Assembly (NCBI GenBank): GCA_022448705.1
Contig: JAKUUF010000036.1
Span: 1-12,399, forward strand
Reading direction: 5' to 3'
Length of the DNA stretch: 12,399 nucleotides
From: SAR324 cluster bacterium
GTDB taxonomy: Bacteria > SAR324 > NAC60-12
Shown here: positions 1 through 6,386 of the stretch, in pieces
Position numbering within the stretch: position 1 is the first letter of the stretch
How the letters are laid out: each line of letters starts with the position of its first letter
Translations under genes and position numbers: made by a program
Notes under the pieces: generated by a model
Seen by the model: only the letters and a program-made list of their open reading frames with translations
What the model was told of the DNA's origin: nothing
The model's database searches: none

Positions 1-1329
1 GGTAACGGAGGTACTGTTTCATCAAGCATCGTTTCAGATGAAGCCGTAAAAACTGTGATGTCAGGACCTGCATCAGGTGTTATGGCTGCTGCTTATACCT
101 CAATGCAGTGTGGATTTAGTCAAGTTGTTACTTATGATATGGGTGGAACCAGTTGCGATGTAGGATTGATTGCGGATGGAATCCCCCAAGTTACTTCAGA
201 ACTTGAGATCGAATACGCTATGCCAATTCATGTGCCTATGGTTGATGTACACACCATAGGAGCAGGAGGAGGCAGCCTGGCATGGGTAAATGAAGCTGGT
301 TTGCTGCAGGTTGGACCTGAAAGTGCCGGCGCTGAACCTGGACCAATTTGTTACGGACGGGGGGGTACCAAACCTACAATAACCGATGCAAATATGGTTC
401 TTGGACGCTTGAATCCAGAGTCACTGCTTTCAGTCAAAAATCCTGTTTCACTTGAAACAGTGCGTAACAAAATAATAGATGATGTAGGGAAAAATCTTGG
501 ATTTAAGGATGTGGAGGAAACAGCTTCTGCGATTATAAGGATTGCAAACATGAATATGGCCGGGGCCCTTCGATTGGTTTCTCTTGCAAGAGGTTATGAT
601 CCACGTGATTTTGCGCTGTTTGCATTCGGAGGGGCGGGCCCACTGCACGCAGTGTCTTTGGCATCTGAACTTGGAATCCCTAAAGTTCTGGTGCCAATGA
701 GACCCGGAATCACTAATGCTGTAGGATGCGTGGTTGCGGATGTGAGACATGATTATGTAAATTCCATCAACGTACCTTTAAACCAGGCAGATATGGACCA
801 GGTTCATGACATTTTTGCTTCACAGATCAGAGCAGGAAATGAGATCATTGCCTCAGAAGGCATAGATATTGAGGAAATTGTTATCATTCATCAAGTTGAC
901 ATGCAGTTCCAGGGACAAACTCATATCCTTAATTTTCCGGTGCAGAACCCCAGTGTAAGCAGGAGTGCCCTGCAGTCGTTATTTGAAAAAGCATATTGGG
1001 ACCGTTTTAATGTTGAGCTTCCGGAAATCAGGGCGGTTCTTGTAAATCTTCATACTTCAGTAATAGGACGTCGAAAACCCGTTCCGCTAAAGACACTAAT
1101 TTCACAAACAAAACATAAAAAAAAGCTGGATGAATGCATCATTCATAGTCGACCTGTATGGTTTGATTCTGGCTGGCATGATACCCCAATTTACAACAGA
1201 GAGTTTCTCCCACCAAAAATCAAATTCAAGGGGCCTGCAGTAATTGAGCAGTTAGATACAACAACTGTTGTGGAACCTGAGAATCATGTAGAAGTGGATA
1301 AGGCAGGTAACTTAATTATTTCGTTATAA
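1..1329 (+). CDS. hyuA: Hydantoinase/oxoprolinase subunit A, 5'-truncated
   Basis: This is the ATP-binding subunit of a two-subunit cyclic amide hydrolase (HyuA / N-methylhydantoinase A / 5-oxoprolinase N-terminal type). In this family ATP hydrolysis drives opening of a lactam or imide ring; the protein is cytoplasmic. The frame is open from base 1, and the first visible residues (GNGGTVSS) already lie inside the family, so the start codon is upstream; roughly the first 250-280 of about 700 residues are missing. Counting from the first visible codon, an ASKHA-type phosphate motif DMGGTSCDV is at 46-54, HTIGAGGGS at 84-92, ESAGAEPGPICYGRGGTKPT at 107-126 and FGGAGPLHA at 209-217. The C-terminus (GPAVIEQLDTTTVV, then the TAA stop) looks complete. 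hyuB follows after 53 bases, so the two are probably co-transcribed. The family is clear, but the substrate is not: hydantoin, 5-oxoproline and other lactams are all possible, and acetone carboxylase beta subunits are relatives. Confidence 0.93.
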   Translation, partial: GNGGTVSSSIVSDEAVKTVMSGPASGVMAAAYTSMQCGFSQVVTYDMGGTSCDVGLIADGIPQVTSELEIEYAMPIHVPMVDVHTIGAGGGSLAWVNEAGLLQVGPESAGAEPGPICYGRGGTKPTITDANMVLGRLNPESLLSVKNPVSLETVRNKIIDDVGKNLGFKDVEETASAIIRIANMNMAGALRLVSLARGYDPRDFALFAFGGAGPLHAVSLASELGIPKVLVPMRPGITNAVGCVVADVRHDYVNSINVPLNQADMDQVHDIFASQIRAGNEIIASEGIDIEEIVIIHQVDMQFQGQTHILNFPVQNPSVSRSALQSLFEKAYWDRFNVELPEIRAVLVNLHTSVIGRRKPVPLKTLISQTKHKKKLDECIIHSRPVWFDSGWHDTPIYNREFLPPKIKFKGPAVIEQLDTTTVVEPENHVEVDKAGNLIISL

Positions 1330-1382
1330 TTCTGTCTGCGGATTATGATTGTATTATTAACCTTTACTAAATTTAAATTATT

Positions 1383-3113
1383 GTGACTGCAGGAAAACTT
1401 GACCCGATTACTTTGACAGTCATTCAAGGCGGCTTGCAGCAAGTCTGCAATGAAATGGACCTTGCCTTTGTACGTTCAGCATTCAGCCCAGTAATTTCTG
1501 AAGCACTGGATCGATCAGACGGAATTTATCATAAAGACAACGGAGAACTGATCGCACAGGGTGAGTTAGGGCTTCCGGTTTTTGTCGGCACAATGCAGTT
1601 CGGCACAAGATGCGTGATTGAAAGAGCAAAGGATATTCAGGAGGGTGATGTGTACATTGTCAATGATCCTTACTTAGGGGGCACACATCTTATGGACGTG
1701 CGTTTCGTGAAACCGTTTTTTTATGAGGGGGAACTGTTTGCCTGGCTTGCAAACACAGGCCACTGGCCGGATACAGGAGGATCAGTTCCTGGTGGTTTTT
1801 CAGCAAATGCCACAGAAGTTGAACAGGAAGGACTAAGACTCCCTCCTGTAAAGCTCTACAAGGCAGGGGAAATGGATGAGGAAATTCTTTCAATTGTTCT
1901 CTCCAACATTCGTATTGCAGATCAGCGCATTGGCGACATCAAGGCCCAGGCTGCCGCGCTAAGCACAGGTGAAAAGCGTTTCACTGAGCTCATTGACCGC
2001 TATGGGAAACAAACCGTTAATTCCGCAATACAAGAGCTGAGAAGCCGAGCGGCACAGCAGATGAGAGCAAAAATTAAGGAGATTCCGGATGGCCTGTATC
2101 AGGGAAAGGCATTTGTAGACTCAGATGGCGTAATTGATGAGCCTTTATGCATCGACATGAAAGTTCGCAAGCAGGACACAGAATTATACTTCGACATGTC
2201 CGGTTCAAGTCCTCCATGTCTTGGACCAATGAACAGCGTTATTGCCACAACCAAATCCTCTGTTTATCTGGCGATTAAGCATATTTTCCCCGATGTGCCG
2301 ATCAATGCCGGAACATTTGATCCTCTGCATATAAAGGAACCAGAAGGAACATTTTTATTCGCAAAATATCCACGTCCTGTCTCAGGCTGTGCAGCAGAAG
2401 TAAGTCAGCGCATTGCTGAAGCAGTCTTCAGCGCACTGGTACAGGCCATCCCGCAGCAGCTTTTTGCAGCACCTGCAGGCACCAGCGGGAATCTCTGTGT
2501 TGGAGGATATGACCCGATTCGTGAACGAAATTATGTAATGTACGTGATTAGTGGTGGAGGATATGGAGGCAATGCTGCGACAGACGGCTTATCCAACGGA
2601 TGCTCCACCATCGGCATATCCAAAACAACTCCGGTTGAAGTAATGGAACAGTATTATCCTGTCCTATTTGAAGAATATTCTTTGCACGAGGGTTCAGGAG
2701 GTGCAGGGAAATCACGGGGAGGTTTCGGCGTAAATTACAAAATAAAACTACGCAGAGGAAACGCAAAGGTTTCCATGGTGATGGATCACGGACGATTTGG
2801 TCCTCAAGGTGTGTTGGGAGGTAAAGACGGTGGAGTAAACAAAGTGCAAATTGAACATAATGGACAAACATATGTTCCCCCGCACCTTTCTAAAGATCAG
2901 AACATTCATGTTCAGGCCGGTGATACAATATGTGTCTCAACTCCAGGCGGTGGAGGATATGAAAGTTCTTTAAAGCGAAATCCTGAGCTGGTTCGGAATG
3001 ATGTACAGCGCGGTTATTACACTATGCAGCAGGCGCAAGATCTTTTTGGGGTTGTACTTACTTCAGAAGGATTAGTAGACGGAAATGCTACACAAAAATT
3101 AAGGAGTCAGTAA
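1383..3113 (+). CDS. hyuB: Hydantoinase/oxoprolinase subunit B
   Basis: This is the HyuB (hydantoinase B/oxoprolinase C-terminal) partner of the upstream HyuA; together they are expected to form a cytoplasmic ATP-dependent ring-opening amidohydrolase. The 576-residue length is normal for the family. Recognisable blocks are KLDPITLTVIQGGL at 5-18, NDPYLGGTHLMD at 94-105, NTGHWPDTGG at 124-133 and IADQRIGDIKAQ near 180; His102, Asp105, His127 and Asp130 are the likely metal or active-site residues by family pattern. The glycine-rich end (TPGGGGYE, then DVQRGYYTMQQAQDLFGVVL) is typical and complete. The start is GTG at 1383: it puts the conserved KLDP block at residue 5, but no Shine-Dalgarno sequence precedes it and the 53-base gap is AT-rich, so translation may be weak or coupled to hyuA. 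The gene converges on the minus-strand operon. Family assignment is secure; substrate is unknown. Confidence 0.94.
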   Translation: MTAGKLDPITLTVIQGGLQQVCNEMDLAFVRSAFSPVISEALDRSDGIYHKDNGELIAQGELGLPVFVGTMQFGTRCVIERAKDIQEGDVYIVNDPYLGGTHLMDVRFVKPFFYEGELFAWLANTGHWPDTGGSVPGGFSANATEVEQEGLRLPPVKLYKAGEMDEEILSIVLSNIRIADQRIGDIKAQAAALSTGEKRFTELIDRYGKQTVNSAIQELRSRAAQQMRAKIKEIPDGLYQGKAFVDSDGVIDEPLCIDMKVRKQDTELYFDMSGSSPPCLGPMNSVIATTKSSVYLAIKHIFPDVPINAGTFDPLHIKEPEGTFLFAKYPRPVSGCAAEVSQRIAEAVFSALVQAIPQQLFAAPAGTSGNLCVGGYDPIRERNYVMYVISGGGYGGNAATDGLSNGCSTIGISKTTPVEVMEQYYPVLFEEYSLHEGSGGAGKSRGGFGVNYKIKLRRGNAKVSMVMDHGRFGPQGVLGGKDGGVNKVQIEHNGQTYVPPHLSKDQNIHVQAGDTICVSTPGGGGYESSLKRNPELVRNDVQRGYYTMQQAQDLFGVVLTSEGLVDGNATQKLRSQ

Positions 3114-3145
3114 CTTATATCTTCACTGATTCAGATAAATAGTGT

Positions 3146-3168
3146 TTAAATATGTTAATGATATTTAA
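3146..3168. repeat. AT-rich inverted repeat in convergent gap
   Basis: A perfect 8-bp inverted repeat, TTAAATAT and ATATTTAA, surrounds a 7-base loop (GTTAATG), 33 bases after the hyuB stop. It can form a hairpin in transcripts of either strand but is entirely A/T and has no following T tract, so it is a poor intrinsic terminator. It may be a weak bidirectional end signal or simply AT-rich spacer. Confidence 0.3.
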
Positions 3169-3220
3169 GTAGAGTATTGTCCTAGCTGACCTGAAAATTC
3201 TTAAATCATAGTTATGTAAA

Positions 3221-3253
3221 CAGATTAGAAGAAATCTGATAGATTACATTTTT
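3221..3253 (+). terminator. Weak terminator-like hairpin downstream of hyuB
   Basis: CAGATT and AATCTG (3221-3226 and 3233-3238) form a 6-bp stem with a 6-base loop. A run of five T lies at 3249-3253, about ten bases beyond the stem. The separation and the modest stem make this a weak candidate for ending hyuAB transcription; on the opposite strand the same stem is followed only by TTTA. No better terminator is visible in the 210-base convergent gap. Confidence 0.2.
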
Positions 3254-3323
3254 AAACTTTTCAACAAATAAATTCATCAACAAACTCCGGCAAAAAACTA
3301 AGCAAAGTAATGTTTTTCATACT

Positions 3324-3908
3324 TCAGCGCAGACCGTCATTTGCTGAAATCTGATCTGCCTGAAGCCCTCCAACTCTTGAATGTATACGGCCGCCGGTAG
3401 CCATCACCAGACCAAACACAATCTCGTTTGCTCTTGGGGCATCCTGAACATATACTTCCATTGCATCAAAGTGGCTTCGTACGTAAGAGGCATTGATGTG
3501 GGTAATTGGAATGTCCAGTCGTGAGCCAACACCACCTATTTTCTTGGCTGAAGGAACAATCGCCAGTGCTCCACCAAGGGCTTCCCTCATCGCATATCCT
3601 CCGGGAACATGCCAGAGAGCACCGTGTTCTAGTTCTCCGGCTTCACCTACAATTGAACCTTTACCGTAGCTCTGTATTTTGTCTGCTCCTCCAAGCAGTT
3701 TGATCAATTGCTCTGCAGCATCAAGCCCGACAGGCTTCAGGGCATCCATCATTGGAACAATCTCATCCACAAATTCTCCCGCATAAGGATTTTCAAGTAC
3801 AATCAATATGGCCCCTTTTTTTATGGGTTCTATACGTGCCTGACCTCCTTCATGGTAAATGTTTTCTACATGGGTGACTATTTTCCTGACTTTTATTAGT
3901 TCATTCAT
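3324..3908 (-). CDS. PF06684 'amino acid synthesis' family protein
   Basis: A 194-residue protein of the PF06684 (DUF1185, 'AA_synth') family, whose biochemical role is not established. Structures of relatives were reported to resemble a variant chorismate-mutase-like fold, which is the origin of the family name. Family-type blocks: NPYAGEFVDEI at 40-50, YGKGSIVGEAGELEHGALWH at 81-100, KIGGVGSRLDIP at 123-134, SHFDAMEVYVQDAPRANEIV at 145-164 and GGRIHSRVGGL at 172-182. The many conserved His, Glu, Arg and Gly residues suggest an enzyme rather than a structural protein. No signal peptide or membrane segment is visible. It is the last gene of the operon, 13 bases after the UPF0280 gene, with an ATG start but no Shine-Dalgarno sequence. 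Its place behind a heterocycle hydroxylase and a ring-reductase-like protein suggests a late step such as ring opening or product processing rather than amino acid biosynthesis; that role is inference. Confidence 0.88.
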   Translation of the reverse strand: MNELIKVRKIVTHVENIYHEGGQARIEPIKKGAILIVLENPYAGEFVDEIVPMMDALKPVGLDAAEQLIKLLGGADKIQSYGKGSIVGEAGELEHGALWHVPGGYAMREALGGALAIVPSAKKIGGVGSRLDIPITHINASYVRSHFDAMEVYVQDAPRANEIVFGLVMATGGRIHSRVGGLQADQISANDGLR

Positions 3909-3921
3909 TTTTTATTTCAGT

Positions 3922-4800
3922 TTAAGTGTTTTCAATAACGAGTGTCTGCTTCTGCATGGAAAGATATGCTGACTGAATTTTATTTTTCCTAATCAATGCT
4001 TTTGCGGATTCTGCTCCGTTTCGAAGTGCCAGAGAAACTTCTTTTTCAGGAAGAAAGGGCACTTTCACAGTGACTTGATGCATACCTAGATCGGAGTCGT
4101 CCTTCACATCGCAGGCAGGTTTTCTTATTATTCCAGGATGTTCAATATTGACATTATTTGCGATCAAGGTTGCAGCTGCATCTGCGCAAGCTGAGGAAGA
4201 GGCCAGTACAGTGACCGCATCCGCTATCCCCAAGCTTTGGGATCGTCCTCTCCAACCAGATGTTGCCAAGCCTCGAACAGGACTTTCATAAGGCAGGCAG
4301 ACTTTTGTATTCAACTCAGGCCTTTGCGGATTATCAACAACTCCAATTGTAAATGCAGATCCATAGTTCAACCAAAATGAAATGTCGCCTCCATTATTGA
4401 CATACATCCTACGGATTTTTTTCAAACAAGAAACTTCGGATTTTGCATGATTAACCATGGTTTCCAAAATTTCTTCTGCCACCGCACCAGCCACAGCAGC
4501 CATCGGGGTGATAAATGCCCTTGACCCACGAACAGCATTAAACATTTTACGTGCTATTCTGCCTTGAGGCTCCGGATGAACTTCACTCCAAGGAAGCTTC
4601 AATAAATCCAGCTCTGAAACCAGTTCTTCAAGAACGGTACTGAATCGTTTTTTGGCACATTCGTATAAATCGCTTCTTATTTCCTCTGGCCCATCGACAT
4701 GTGCAATTATATCAATCGGTCCATGATGTAAATACAAACGATTTTCTTCCGGCATTAATTGGCATTGAAAATCTGTAAATTTTTTATAATTCTGCTTCAA
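3922..4800 (-). CDS. UPF0280 family protein (ApbE superfamily)
   Basis: A 292-residue member of UPF0280 (COG2122), distantly related to the ApbE flavin transferase fold; its function is unknown. The opening block RLYLHHGPIDIIAHVDGP (residues 21-38) is characteristic. ApbE-like elements are NNGGDI at 135-140, GLATSGW at 177-183 and AVTVLASSSACADAAATLIAN at about 195-215. The ApbE segment around H-x-I-D-P-x-T-G is absent between the ATSG and ADAAAT elements, so FMN transferase activity is doubtful. The chosen start is TTG at 4800: AAAGG lies four bases upstream, and starting there keeps residues ahead of the conserved block. An ATG at residue 16 (4755) is the alternative, but it has no Shine-Dalgarno sequence and leaves very little in front of the domain. 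The reductase-like gene ends 25 bases upstream. No membrane segment or signal peptide is visible. A catalytic role in the same pathway is inference from context. Confidence 0.85.
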   Translation of the reverse strand: MKQNYKKFTDFQCQLMPEENRLYLHHGPIDIIAHVDGPEEIRSDLYECAKKRFSTVLEELVSELDLLKLPWSEVHPEPQGRIARKMFNAVRGSRAFITPMAAVAGAVAEEILETMVNHAKSEVSCLKKIRRMYVNNGGDISFWLNYGSAFTIGVVDNPQRPELNTKVCLPYESPVRGLATSGWRGRSQSLGIADAVTVLASSSACADAAATLIANNVNIEHPGIIRKPACDVKDDSDLGMHQVTVKVPFLPEKEVSLALRNGAESAKALIRKNKIQSAYLSMQKQTLVIENT

Positions 4801-4825
4801 ACTGCCTTTTTATTTATTTTCATTT

Positions 4826-6289
4826 TTAGGAAAAAGGCCATGGATTTTCTTCATTCCACTCAGAGATTCTTACTTCCATCTGTTGGGTGATATCTTCCAG
4901 TTTTTTTAAATTATTCATATGTCCCCCCAAATTCTGATAATCATCAAGCTTCATGGTGAATTCTATGGGAGCAACAATAGCAGGAGTGGGTACACTCCCG
5001 AATGAATTTTCGGGCATTTTTGTAACATCCACCATTACAGTGATTCCTCCTCCAGGCCAGACATATACAGGTGCTCCCCCACAGGTTGTACGGGTAAGGA
5101 GACTGCGCACAGAGCGTGTAAGGCGTACGGGGTTTTCAGTAACTCCTGCTCTCAAACTGCCTCCTGCACCGGCCATGAAAAGAACACTCGCAATGGATGG
5201 TTCGCAGTTTTCACCAATCCGATCAACCACTTTTTGAAGCACTTTCGGGATGGTTTCCTCACATGGTTTCAAATTCTCGTCCAACACATAATATGCCGCA
5301 TCTTCTCCGGTTGTGCTGACCATCAGCAGTCGCAATCCCGGATATGCGGCTCCTTCTTTTATGCGGTCTATGATTTCCAGAGGGTCAGAAACATCAGTAC
5401 CTCCCCAGCCATGTCCTGGATTGGCAACCTGGAAATATCTCCCCGGAGTTGATCGTCGTCCACGAACTCTTATTCCGGAAGGTTCCATACCTAAATACCG
5501 ACCTGCCTGATGTTCAGAAAGCATTCCAGTGATATGTTCATCCACCACTATAACCTCGTCCACGTGTCCAAACCATTGTTGGGCAAATATACCAATTGCC
5601 GCAGAACCACATCCGACACGCATTCGCTCTTCCTGATTCCCGTCTATTATGGGAGCGGTCCCTGCTTTGATAACTAGTTTTGATCCGTTATCCACTTCAA
5701 GTTCAACAGGCTTTCTGTTGCCCAAATCCATCATCATTTCACAGGCAACCCGGCCTTCCTGCTTGCTTCCCCCTGTAAGATGATGTACTCCCCCAAGAGA
5801 GAGCATCTGCGAACCATATTCTGCGGTGATAACGTGCCCAACCTCTTCCCCCAGGCAACGTACCGAAGCCTGTTCAGGACCAATGTATCTATCAGTATCA
5901 ATTTTGACTTTAAAGCTGCAGAAGCTGAAAATGCCTTCTGTGACCACAGTTACCATATCAACATCTTGGTGTCTGCTGCCGATTATGAAGGGCGCAGGTT
6001 TATAATCCGGGTATGTGGTTCCAACACCTACTGCAGTAGGAAAAATTGCATCTGAGTTAAGTACAGTACCGTCCCATTTTTGTGACTGTTCCCCGAATGG
6101 GACCAGGGCCTGATTCTGATCAACTGCTTTTTGGGTCAGAATTACCGGATCCATCCGCTGCAGTTTTCCGTCAACGTTTCCATAACGGTCGCATGATCCA
6201 GTTTTCCCTGGACTTATTCTGCATAGAATTGGGCAGGCATCGCAACTGACTTTTGCGGCAGATGAATTCGTTTTTTCGGAATTACTCAT
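4826..6289 (-). CDS. 6-hydroxynicotinate reductase-like iron-sulfur protein
   Basis: A 487-residue protein resembling those annotated as 6-hydroxynicotinate reductase (Hnr). In Eubacterium barkeri that enzyme uses reduced ferredoxin to convert 6-hydroxynicotinate to 1,4,5,6-tetrahydro-6-oxonicotinate, and it carries iron-sulfur and flavin cofactors. Near the N-terminus four cysteines, C16, C19, C23 and C33 (C-x2-C-x3-C-x9-C, within SCDACPILCRISPGKTGSCD), could bind a [4Fe-4S] cluster. The rest is rich in glycine motifs, including FMAGAGGSLRAG and VYVWPGGGITVMV, and ends in a hydrophilic tail. There is no signal peptide. The ATG at 6289 is the most upstream start possible because an in-frame TAA lies two codons before it; no Shine-Dalgarno sequence is adjacent. 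The gene follows the molybdenum hydroxylase after 97 bases, which fits hydroxylation then ring reduction. Homologues occur more widely than nicotinate degradation, so the named substrate is provisional. No ferredoxin gene is visible nearby. Confidence 0.8.
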   Translation of the reverse strand: MSNSEKTNSSAAKVSCDACPILCRISPGKTGSCDRYGNVDGKLQRMDPVILTQKAVDQNQALVPFGEQSQKWDGTVLNSDAIFPTAVGVGTTYPDYKPAPFIIGSRHQDVDMVTVVTEGIFSFCSFKVKIDTDRYIGPEQASVRCLGEEVGHVITAEYGSQMLSLGGVHHLTGGSKQEGRVACEMMMDLGNRKPVELEVDNGSKLVIKAGTAPIIDGNQEERMRVGCGSAAIGIFAQQWFGHVDEVIVVDEHITGMLSEHQAGRYLGMEPSGIRVRGRRSTPGRYFQVANPGHGWGGTDVSDPLEIIDRIKEGAAYPGLRLLMVSTTGEDAAYYVLDENLKPCEETIPKVLQKVVDRIGENCEPSIASVLFMAGAGGSLRAGVTENPVRLTRSVRSLLTRTTCGGAPVYVWPGGGITVMVDVTKMPENSFGSVPTPAIVAPIEFTMKLDDYQNLGGHMNNLKKLEDITQQMEVRISEWNEENPWPFS

Positions 6290-6313
6290 TTTTTACTTTA
6301 TTGTCTGATAGGG

Positions 6314-6332
6314 AAAAAAGCAGGCCGTCTGC
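6314..6332 (-). terminator. Short GC hairpin with T6 tract, inside the operon
   Basis: Read on the minus strand, GCAG and CTGC form a 4-bp stem around a 5-base loop (ACGGC), followed immediately by six T. This has the shape of an intrinsic terminator, but the stem is short. It lies between the molybdenum hydroxylase gene and the reductase-like gene, so if it works it would lower expression of the last three genes rather than end the operon. Confidence 0.35.
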
Positions 6333-6386
6333 GGAAATATAATCGCCTCCTGAGCTTCAGATTTCCTGTGTCAGTATTTTCTCGAA

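Noticed and set aside
359..365. G7 run in hyuA as a phase-variation tract.
   Set aside because: It encodes the conserved GRGGT motif and is short; no sign of a broken or alternative frame.
55..1329. hyuA beginning at the in-frame GTG at 55 or ATG at 58.
   Set aside because: The frame is open to base 1 and the codons before 55 encode conserved HyuA sequence (GNGGTVSS), so the gene is cut by the window edge rather than starting here.
3261..3284. Direct repeat TCAACAAA, two copies 16 bases apart.
   Set aside because: Only two short A-rich copies in AT-rich spacer, expected by chance; no sign of an att site or CRISPR array.
3114..3323. A small gene or structured RNA in the convergent gap.
   Set aside because: No frame with a credible start and composition, and only weak AT-rich hairpins; nothing beyond possible end signals can be supported.
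4953..5237. Open frame on the + strand opposite the reductase-like gene, with similar ones at 8406-8738 and 9265-9594.
   Set aside because: They lie wholly antisense to well-supported genes, have no family motifs and no ribosome sites, and are mirror frames of real coding sequence.
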